DNA from: Hydnum rufescens UP504
Lineage: Eukaryota; Basidiomycota; Agaricomycetes; Cantharellales; Hydnaceae
Direction of reading: 5' to 3'
Length of the DNA: 19,663 nt
Assembly (NCBI GenBank): GCA_014904985.1
Contig: MU129015.1
Location: 81,239 to 100,901 of the forward strand
In this document: piece by piece, positions 8,570 through 15,256 of the stretch
How the letters are laid out: each line of letters starts with the position of its first letter
How positions within the stretch are numbered: position 1 is the first letter of the stretch
Position numbers and translations under genes: made by a program
Notes under the pieces: model-generated
Told to the model about the DNA's origin: nothing
The model's input: the letters and a program-made list of their open reading frames with translations, nothing else
Databases searched by the model: none

Positions 8570-8580
8570 AGACCAAAGCT
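8570..8580 (+). promoter_or_regulatory. Primer-binding site, self-priming type
   Basis: AGACCAAAGCT begins two bases after the end of the 5' LTR, where the tRNA primer site of an LTR element lies. It does not have the TGG start of a tRNA 3'-end primer site. It is the perfect 11-nt reverse complement of AGCTTTGGTCT at the predicted 5' end of the element's own RNA (8237-8247), and complementarity stops on both sides. The same 11-nt layout is established for Tf1, whose mRNA 5' end folds back, is cleaved and primes reverse transcription. Confidence 0.8.
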
Positions 8581-8643
8581 CTCTTACGAGCCCACCATCG
8601 GGATCCTCAGCATCACCGATTTCACTCCTACTCCCACTCCGAA

Positions 8644-9741
8644 ATGTCCGACGGTGCTCCAGTAGCCATAACCGCCGACCACCTCCAACACCTCCTCACC
8701 CAACTCCAACAACAAAATGCCTGCCCTCCACGAGGAGCTCGACGACATGCGGAACCAGGGGACACACGTCGCAGGTTTCGTATCAGCCGCAGTGCAGCAA
8801 ACCCTCCAACAAAACCCTCCTCCGACCCAATCCACTCGTGAGGCCAAGGGAGCCGACCCGGAACCATTCTCAGGGGATCGGAAGAAAACGGAGAGTTTCC
8901 TACGCTCCGTCCGACTGAACATCGCCCTCCAACCGAGAGTCTACCCCACGGAGCTGCACAAGATCCTGTACACTCTCTCCTGGATGAAAGACGGAACCGC
9001 CGGAGCATGGGCGGAGAGTCTTTCCACTTCCTTCCTCGACCCGGAGACCCACAATCCGTACGAAACCTTCGAGGAGTTTCTGATCGCCTTCGAAAGTGCC
9101 TTCGGAGAACCGGACCGAGAGTTCACGGCGCGATCACAACTCCGGAACCTGAAAGCAAGGCAAGATGTCCGCAGAGGAGTACACCGCGCACTTCGACGCC
9201 TTAGCTGGACGGATGGGCTTCAGGAGAAGAAGCCCTTATTGATGCGTACCAACGAGGGCTGAACGAAAGGTTACTAGAGAAAATGCACCTCAGCAACCTG
9301 CCGGAAACCCTCGGAGGATGGCAAGACACGGCGCGACGGTTAGACAACCTGTACCTTCGATTCCGACAGGCCACAGCGGGCACAAACCCCTACACTCCGA
9401 GGAACCCTCCAACATCAACGGAGAAATCCCGGACGACAGCCCCCACTCCGAGACCAACCCCAGCTCCTCCTGCAGCAACACCTTCCTCGTCAACCTCGTT
9501 CGCCCCCATGGACGTGGATTCAACCCGCAAACAGGAAGCTCGACGTTGCTACAACTGCAACGAACTCGGACACATCTCTCGTGACTGCCCCCAGCCACGG
9601 AAACCACGCCAGTTCATCCGCGCCACGGAGGACATCGGAGCCATCGTCCGAGAAGAACTACGGAAACTATTCCCGACTCCGAAGGACACTCCGGAAACCC
9701 AGGGAACGACTCCGCAGGGTTTTCAAAACGGTCAGCAGTGA
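8644..9741 (+). pseudogene. gag (capsid/nucleocapsid), disrupted by three frameshifts
   Basis: Gag forms the virus-like particle and packages the RNA. The ATG at 8644 starts a short helical leader; reading then shifts near 8717-8724, again at 9164 (one extra G) and again at 9222 (one extra A). Each shift is equivalent to one added base. The pieces together make about 365 residues, normal for a fungal chromovirus Gag. The middle (8860-9160) is the helical capsid region, with conserved tryptophans and a YETFEEFL stretch. A proline/threonine-rich linker follows, then a CCHC zinc knuckle at 9547-9588 (C-X2-C-X4-H-X4-C), preceded by a PMDVDSTR motif typical of these Gags. The TGA stop (9739-9741) lies within the frameshift stem-loop. 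It is not functional as written unless the indels are sequencing errors. Confidence 0.85.
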
Positions 9742-9761
9742 AGGATACGTCCTGCCTGACC
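9717..9761 (+). promoter_or_regulatory. -1 programmed ribosomal frameshift signal between gag and pol
   Basis: GGGTTTT at 9717-9723 fits the X-XXY-YYZ rule in the gag frame (G GGT TTT). A 6-nt spacer follows. A stem then pairs 9730-9735 with 9756-9761 (GGTCAG/CTGACC) and extends by 9736-9738 with 9752-9754 past one bulged C. Slipping by -1 enters the frame that stays open from 9585 to 9938 and carries the pol leader. The gag stop lies in the loop. Position, frame, spacing and structure all agree; use in vivo is inferred. Confidence 0.65.
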
Positions 9762-9934
9762 AACAGATTCACCCCTCTCGAAAATTGTACATACGGAATG
9801 GGAAATGACATGTTTTTCTCCGATGATGAGAGTGATGATTCTGAAAGTGTATCCACCGATGCCGACCCCGCCGAGTTCCCCCACCTACCATCCGCCTCCT
9901 TTCCGAAGACCCCAGACGAGCCACCGAAGTCAAG

Positions 9935-12007
9935 GTGAAACTCCAATCACCCCGGACTGGAGCAATCTGCGCCGGAACTGCTCTGCTCGACTCTGGAGCC
10001 ACCGGAATGTTCATGGACCCGGCCTTTGCGAAAGAGAATGGCCTAGACATACGTCCCCTCGTGCGCCCCATCCCTGTCTACAATGTTGACGGAACCCTGA
10101 ACGAGATGGGGTCTGTCCGTGAGGAAGTAGAAGTCATCCTCCGAATCGACGACCACTCCGAACGGGTAGTGTTCTCCGTGATTGGATTAGGAAAGACTAA
10201 GCTGATCATAGGACACACCTGGCTCCACCATCACAACCCGGAGATTGATTGGACAACGGGGAAGATCACACTAACCCGCTGCCCATCGGACTGCCGTGTA
10301 GTGATCCGGAAACTGCGGAATGCAGAACGCCGGAAAGGGAGAAAACGGAGAGACGCTCCGGAAACACCCCAGGAAAACCCCACTGTCGAAGAGGATATCG
10401 CCGACGAACCCCTGGAGAAAGGCGACGCTATATTTGCAGCCTACTTCCCCAGTGATAGCGAACACTCCGAGATCGTCCGAGCAACGAGTACCCCCTCTCA
10501 GAGACTGGCGGAGGCTGCCAGAGGCAACGAACCACCGAAAACCTTCGAGGAATTGGTTCCGGAGGAATTCCGAGACTTCCGAGATGTCTTCTCCAAGGAC
10601 TCCTTCGACCAACTCCCTAGACGGAAACCATGGGACCACCATATCGAGTTCAAGGAAGGAACCCAGCTCCCTCCGCCAGCCAAACTCTTCCCATTGTCTC
10701 CGAGTGAGCAAAAGGAACTTGATGACTTCCTGAAGGAGAATCTCGCCTCTGGTCGTATCCGCCCTTCGAAATCTCCTATGGCTGCTCCTGTGTTCTTTGT
10801 GAAGAAAAAGGATGGAGGCTTCCGATTAGTCCAAGACTACCGGAAACTCAATGATATCACAGTTAAGAACGCATACCCTCTACCACTTATTTCCGACGTC
10901 ATCGACCGACTCCGAGGAGCCAAAGTGTTTGGAAAGTTGGACTTACGCTGGGGCTTCCAGAATATCCGGATGGCGGACGGAGAGGAATGGAAAGCGGCCT
11001 TTCGGACTAATCGAGGACTCTTCGAACCTCTGGTCATGTTCTTCGGACTCTGCAACTCCCCTGGCACGTTCCAGAATATGATCAACGACGTCCTCCGAGA
11101 ATGGATCGACAAGGGAGTATGCATCGTGTACCTAGACGACATCTTGAGCTTTGCTAAAACTCGAGAAGAGTACGTCCGCGGAGTCCGAGGGATCCTGCAG
11201 ACACTCCGAGAGAACCACCTCTTCCTGAAACCAGAGAAGTGCGAATTCTTCCGAGACCGGATCGAGTATTTGGGCATGGTGTTCACCCCGGACCACGTGG
11301 AAATGGACCCCATCAAAGTTGCAGGGGTGACGGATTGGCCGGAGCCACGGAATCTCAAGGAAACGCAGTCGTTCCTAGGATTCATAAACTTCTACCGACG
11401 GTTCATCCAGGACTTCGCCAAAGTTGCCAGACCACTAAACGATCTGACTCGGAAGGACACCCCCTTCCGGTGGGCCGATGCCGAACGTAATGCCTTCCTG
11501 AAGCTGAAAGATCTTGTCACCTCCGCCCCGATCCTGGTGTTCCCTTCCGAGTCTGGACGCTTCCGAGTCGAAGCTGACGCCTCCGGCTATGCAACAGGGG
11601 CAGTACTCTCCCAGCTCCAGGAGGACGGAAAATGGCACCCGGTAGGATTCCTGTCGAAAAGCCTGTCGGAAGCTGAGAGGAACTACGACATCTACGACAA
11701 AGAGCTCATGGCCATTATCAGAGCTCTGGAGGCATGGAGGCACTACCTCGAAGGCTCTCCGCACCCCATTGAAATTCTGACGGATCACCAGAACCTCCAA
11801 TACTTCCGGTCCGCCCAGAAATTGAATCGGAGGCAAGCCCGGTGGAATATCTTCCTCTCTCGTTTCAACTTCACTCTCCAACACCGTTCCGGAACTCAAT
11901 CAGGGAAGCCTGACGCCTCTCCCGTCGATCAGACCACCCCCGAGGCGACTTCGACAACTCCGATGTTGTCCTACTCAAGTCCGACGCCTTCCAGGCACGT
12001 GCTTTAG
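9935..12007 (+). CDS. pol part 1: protease, reverse transcriptase, RNase H
   Basis: This single open frame of about 690 codons is really open from 9845, and its true upstream part is in another frame. The protease has its active site DSGATG at about residues 19-24 (9989 on). RT spans about residues 220-460: the first catalytic Asp is in LDLRWGF (residue 336) and the pair in YLDDIL (residues 401-402), with the Ty3-type MFFGLCNSPGTFQ and YLGMVF motifs. RNase H has its acidic residues at Asp548 (EADASG), Glu590 (DKELMA) and Asp617 (LTDHQN). The last roughly 30 codons, after GKPDA (11918), are out of frame: a missing base there replaces the usual GKPDALSRR ending. All catalytic residues are intact, so the enzyme would probably be active apart from the flanking shifts. 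Confidence 0.95.
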   Translation: MKLQSPRTGAICAGTALLDSGATGMFMDPAFAKENGLDIRPLVRPIPVYNVDGTLNEMGSVREEVEVILRIDDHSERVVFSVIGLGKTKLIIGHTWLHHHNPEIDWTTGKITLTRCPSDCRVVIRKLRNAERRKGRKRRDAPETPQENPTVEEDIADEPLEKGDAIFAAYFPSDSEHSEIVRATSTPSQRLAEAARGNEPPKTFEELVPEEFRDFRDVFSKDSFDQLPRRKPWDHHIEFKEGTQLPPPAKLFPLSPSEQKELDDFLKENLASGRIRPSKSPMAAPVFFVKKKDGGFRLVQDYRKLNDITVKNAYPLPLISDVIDRLRGAKVFGKLDLRWGFQNIRMADGEEWKAAFRTNRGLFEPLVMFFGLCNSPGTFQNMINDVLREWIDKGVCIVYLDDILSFAKTREEYVRGVRGILQTLRENHLFLKPEKCEFFRDRIEYLGMVFTPDHVEMDPIKVAGVTDWPEPRNLKETQSFLGFINFYRRFIQDFAKVARPLNDLTRKDTPFRWADAERNAFLKLKDLVTSAPILVFPSESGRFRVEADASGYATGAVLSQLQEDGKWHPVGFLSKSLSEAERNYDIYDKELMAIIRALEAWRHYLEGSPHPIEILTDHQNLQYFRSAQKLNRRQARWNIFLSRFNFTLQHRSGTQSGKPDASPVDQTTPEATSTTPMLSYSSPTPSRHVL

Positions 12008-12050
12008 ATACACCGGAGGTCGTCACTGTGGAAGGACCAAGCCGAGTCTG

Positions 12051-12976
12051 ATGGCCCGGATTAAACGAGCGACGGAGATCGATGACAAGGTGATCCAAAT
12101 CATCAAGGAATTAAACGGAGATGGGCCAAAGGCACACCTGAAGGACTGGGAACTCAACGGATCCACTATCCTCTTCCGAGGACGAGTATATGTTCCGCTG
12201 GACTCCAAACTCCGCCACGACCTTGTGCATGAACACCATGACACCCCCACTACAGGTCACCCTGGACGGTGGAAGACATATGAACTCGTATCCCGCCACT
12301 ACTGGTGGCCGGAATGTCACGCTACGTCGCGACATATGTCTCCGCTTGCGACGTATGTAACCGGACGAAAACCTTCCCCTCCAAGCCTTCCGGAACGCTT
12401 CATCCAAACCCAATCCCGGATAGACGATGGCAAGTTATCTCTGTGGATATGATCACGGAGCTTCCGGAGTCACACGGATTCGACAGTATGATGATCGTTG
12501 TCGACCGACTGTCCAAACGGATTCATGCAATGCCGACGACCACTACGGTAGATTCTGCCGGAGTCGCTCGTCTCTTCCGAGACAATGTATGGAGACACCA
12601 TGGCTTACCGGAGACCATCATCAGTGACCGAGGCACCACATTTACCTCCAAGTTCATGAGGGAGCTCAACTCACTCCTCGGAATTAACACGAACTTCTCC
12701 ACGGCATTCCACCCCCAGACGGACGGACAGACGGAACGAGTTAACCAGGAAATTGAACAGTACTTCCGGATCTTCGTCAACCACCGCCAAAATGACTGGG
12801 TAGAGTGGCTCCCCATTGCGGAGTTCGCCTACAACAACCGTGTTCACTCGTCCACCCGTCAGACCCCGTTCCGGCTTGACTCCGGACAAGATCCTCGTCT
12901 CGGAACCGAGCCATCCGCCCCGGAACAATTGAGCAGCGTCGGACTTCATCACACGAATGCGAAAGACCACGGATGA
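12051..12976 (+). CDS. pol part 2: integrase zinc-binding and catalytic core
   Basis: The open frame from 12051 carries the histidines of the HHCC zinc domain (EHHD and TGHPGRW, about 12230-12275). A one-base deletion at 12309-12310, within YWWPGMSRYV, moves reading to the frame that holds the cysteine pair CDVC (12347-12358). The DDE core follows: Asp at 12446 (SVDMI), Asp at 12626 (SDRG) and Glu at 12734 (TERVNQ), giving the required D-X35-E spacing. HPQTDGQTERVNQ and the AYNN motif are also present. The domain inserts the cDNA into the host genome. The frame ends out of phase at 12976 because of a +1 shift near 12935. Confidence 0.93.
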
Positions 12977-13583
12977 AGCCCAATCCGCGTTGCGGAAAGC
13001 CGCTGACGACATGGCCCGGTTCTACGATGCTCACCGCGCGGAGGCCCCGGAGTACGCTGTAGGCGACCAAGTATGGCTGGATGCACGCGATATCTCCACT
13101 GACCGACCTACCAAAAAGTTATCGGACAAGTGGCTTGGACCATACAATGTGGATAAAGTCATCTCCCGCTCCGCCATCCGCCTCAAGCTTCCCACCTCGA
13201 TGAAAATTCACCCTGTATTCCATGTCTCCAAACTCCGCCCTTTCCGACCGGATCCGATCGTTGAGCGTGCAGCCCGCCCCCCTCCGCCTCCGGTCTTACG
13301 AGGGGGTGAAGAAGAGTATGAAGTCGAACGAATTGAAAACTCCCGGTATTTCCGCCGAAAGCTCCAGTACCTCGTCCACTGGAAGGGCTATCCGGCCTCC
13401 GATAACGAATGGGTCCCGGAGGCTAACCTAGAAAATGCTCCGGACATCGTTCAAACATTCCACCGGACCCATCCGGAAGCCCCCAGACGGATCAATGCCC
13501 TAGAGTTCGCCTCCATACCCTTCCGAACCACTGAATTCCTTACGGAAACCCCCTCAGATCTCCCGGACTGGTCGATTCACTAA
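12957..13583 (+). CDS. pol part 3: integrase C-terminus with GPY/F module and chromodomain
   Basis: The frame is open upstream to about 12936, where it should join the integrase core. A helical segment with DDMARFYDAHR is followed by the GPY/F module (DKWLGPYNV, about 13121-13150) and HPVFHVSKLRPF, typical of chromoviral integrases. A proline-rich linker leads to a chromodomain at about 13309-13478, with YEVERI, the LVHWKGYP core and NEWVPEANL. Chromodomains of this group bind methylated histone H3 lysine 9 and direct new insertions to heterochromatin. The Y, W and W/N positions of the usual methyl-lysine pocket look conserved. The repeat-filled, transposon-broken surroundings fit such targeting. 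Confidence 0.93.
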   Translation: MRKTTDEAQSALRKAADDMARFYDAHRAEAPEYAVGDQVWLDARDISTDRPTKKLSDKWLGPYNVDKVISRSAIRLKLPTSMKIHPVFHVSKLRPFRPDPIVERAARPPPPPVLRGGEEEYEVERIENSRYFRRKLQYLVHWKGYPASDNEWVPEANLENAPDIVQTFHRTHPEAPRRINALEFASIPFRTTEFLTETPSDLPDWSIH

Positions 13584-13649
13584 ACGATTTACGAAACAGA
13601 GGTGTACGAAACACGGGATTTACGAGACACAAGTTTGACAACGAAGGTA

Positions 13650-14596
13650 TCAACTACTCCGCCTCCCCGTCGTCATCATTCGTCGTCCTCTCGTCTCGTC
13701 GTCCTCGTCGTCGTCATCATCGTCCTCGTCGTCGTCCGACAGATCAATGAGTTCGCCAGTACGCTGGCGCTTACGACTACGACCGGATTCCGAACTCGCC
13801 GCAGCAGCCGACTCCGGTCCTCCAGATATCCCTCGCCACTCCGGATGCTCCGAGATCGGACGGGGTACTCCGACATTGCACGGGACGTTCCGAGACCGGA
13901 CGAGGATACTCCGACGTTGCACGAGGCCGTTCCGAGGCCGGACGAGGCAACAGATGTCGCACGATCGTGTCCAGGGAATCCCTCACCTCACCCATGGACA
14001 TCGCCATCTCCTCCGCAGCCCGTGCCTGCCTTTCCAACGCCTCCGCGGACCGTTTATGTGCTAGCGCACTTTGCTCCGCAGCCACGGCCAATCGTTGCTG
14101 AACTCCTGGCGTCGGAGCACGAGCACGACCCCGCCAGCCGCCGACGTCTCCGCCCCGGACCCTCCCTCCTCGCCCAAGTTGCATCGAGCCTTCGCCATGA
14201 AGCACGCCTGGCACGCCCGCGCTCCAGGCTTATCCGCCTGCGGAACGCAGCGAATCCGCTGTTGGACGCAGCGGAAACACACCGTAGACCTGGAACGCGT
14301 CACCAAGGTGCCATGGACAGAGAACAACACACAGAACTCACGGCATAAGCGCAGGATCCTCACGGATCCTCCTGGCAAGGTCGTCCGCCTTGGCCTTAGC
14401 CTCCGCAGCGGCCTTAGCCTCTGCAGCTGCCTTGGCTTCCGCCACAGCCTTGCGCCTCGCGCCTCACGCCTCGCCTCCTCCGTTCCGCTCCTCCTCCGCT
14501 ACACGCTCCTCCTCCTCCTGGCTCCTGGAGGGCCTGCGCAGCCTCTTCTGCACGCATACGAGCCTCATCGAGTTTAGATCTACGAGGGTTGGACAT
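13650..14596 (-). pseudogene. Antisense accessory gene between pol and 3' LTR: coiled coil, Zn(II)2Cys6-spaced cysteines, SIM-like motif, acidic tail
   Basis: On the minus strand an ATG at 14596-14594 (MSNPRRSKLDEARMRAEEAAQ) opens a glutamate/alanine-rich coiled coil to about 14340, with repeated AEAKAA units and several frameshifts. From 14279 to 14181 six cysteines follow with C-X2-C-X6-C-X11-C-X2-C-X6-C spacing, the pattern of the fungal binuclear zinc cluster. A second helical part (about 14120-13980, with VQQRLAVAAEQ and LERQARAAEEM) and S/E/R/P-rich repeats come next. The C-terminus has a basic RSRKRQR stretch (13781-13761), then LIDLSDDDEDDD (13751 on), which fits a SUMO-interacting motif, and about 18 acidic residues. 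The stop is at 13652-13650. The function is unknown; nuclear, chromatin-associated or regulatory roles are inference. Its promoter would lie in or near the 3' LTR, reading leftward. Confidence 0.6.
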
Positions 14597-14643
14597 GATG
14601 GTAGTGGAAAATTCTCCGCTGTCTCCGTGGATCGATCCGTCTC

Positions 14644-14664
14644 GCCCGTTCGGGACGAACGGGC
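14644..14664. repeat. Perfect 8-bp hairpin beside the polypurine tract
   Basis: GCCCGTTC (14644-14651), a 5-nt loop and GAACGGGC (14657-14664) form a GC-rich perfect stem that ends two bases before the purine tract. It lies between the antisense gene start and the 3' LTR. It could be an RNA structure positioning plus-strand priming, or part of the antisense promoter or leader. Neither is shown. Confidence 0.8.
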
Positions 14665-14666
14665 TT

Positions 14667-14677
14667 AAGAGGGGTAA
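14667..14677 (+). promoter_or_regulatory. Polypurine tract
   Basis: AAGAGGGGTAA lies directly upstream of the 3' LTR, as expected for the RNase H-resistant primer of plus-strand DNA synthesis. The tract proper is AAGAGGGG, followed by TAA before TGTCA. Confidence 0.85.
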
Positions 14678-15256
14678 TGTCAGGGTTCGTCCGCTTCTTT
14701 TCCGATAACTCCGGTTTGCTTCCGATTTGTCTCCGGTGCTCTCCGGGCTCCGTCAGTTTATTTCTTCTTGTTTCCATTTGTTTCCGTTTGCTTCCGAGTT
14801 CGTTCTGTCACGTTTCATTTCTCTTTCATTTCCTTTGATTCCGAGTTACCCACGCTAGTACCTGTCCTTGTTCCTGGCCGCTCCCCTGTTCCTGTTTCCA
14901 CCTCCCTTGTAACCACCCTCCCCCTTGATGATCACTCCCCTCGTAGTATAGCTGTCCTGTATAAGTAGTCTGGGGGCGAAGTCCAGAGGCCTCAGCTTTG
15001 GTCTCTCAGGATTTCCGCTATTACCCCGGACTACAGTTCCGAGTGTGGTCCAGCTGACTCCTCGAGCTTAAGGACCGTCGTACTCACCTCCGCCTAGACC
15101 CTTCTGGGCTGCTGGAGCTCTCCTCTGTTCTCCTCTGCTCCTCTTATCTCAGCCTTGCCCGGATTCCTTCGGACTGAGCCGGACTTACGCCGGACCTAGT
15201 CGGACTTATCCGTGTCTATATTTGTTTGGTGCTCTCGTCGCAGCGTGGCCCTGACA
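14678..15256 (+). repeat. 3' LTR (579 bp)
   Basis: It runs from TGTCAGGG to CCCTGACA and matches the 5' LTR. It has one extra T (14953) and lacks the 68-bp segment present at 8248-8315. The four positions where this copy carries the decayed TG or CA state are 14776, 14971, 15105 and 15136; the other five differences are decayed in the 5' copy. Its promoter (TATAAGTA at 14960-14967, start near 14994) points into the KDZ remnant that begins at 15257. Confidence 0.95.

Larger units (their letters stand above)
9742..13583 (+). pseudogene. pol polyprotein, disrupted by five frameshifts
   Basis: Pol is expressed as a Gag-Pol fusion and supplies all enzymes for copying and integrating the element. 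Its leader (9742 to about 9900) encodes an acidic linker with an SDDESDDSESV stretch. The frame then shifts by -1 near 9900 into protease-RT-RNase H, by -1 at 11918, by -1 at 12049 and by -1 at 12309-12310 in the integrase N-terminus, and by +1 near 12935 before the integrase C-terminus. Each position was placed by following conserved pol sequence from one frame to the next. No premature stop interrupts the long segments. The order PR-RT-RH-IN-GPY/F-chromodomain is that of Ty3/gypsy chromoviruses. The stop is at 13581-13583. Confidence 0.9.
7922..15256 (+). mobile_element. Ty3/gypsy chromodomain LTR retrotransposon (chromovirus), nearly full length, defective
   Basis: This 7,335-bp element has two LTRs that begin TGTCAGGG and end CCCTGACA, a perfect 8-bp terminal inverted repeat. 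In order it holds the 5' LTR, a self-complementary primer-binding site, gag, a -1 frameshift signal, pol (protease, reverse transcriptase, RNase H, integrase, GPY/F, chromodomain), an antisense accessory gene, a polypurine tract and the 3' LTR. It is much richer in G+C and in TCCG/CGGA than its flanks. Eight single-base frameshifts disable gag-pol. The LTRs differ at nine positions in about 578 aligned bases, all CpG transitions, so insertion is fairly recent. The 5-bp flanks (CTCTC and GCACG) do not match, so no target-site duplication is seen. Confidence 0.95.

Noticed and set aside
8584..9008. Minus-strand open frames opposite gag, and others opposite pol
   Set aside because: They are shadows of GC-rich coding sequence on the plus strand; none has motifs, unlike the antisense gene at 13650-14596.
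13670..13740. CGTCGT/CATCAT microsatellite
   Set aside because: It is better explained as the complement of the acidic Asp/Glu tail of the antisense gene, in frame with the basic and SIM-like motifs.
15226..15256. KDZ reading frame starting inside the 3' LTR as a genuine fusion protein
   Set aside because: The frame start is TTG in U5 with no ATG; the in-frame run across the junction is probably chance, so the KDZ remnant is taken to begin at 15257.
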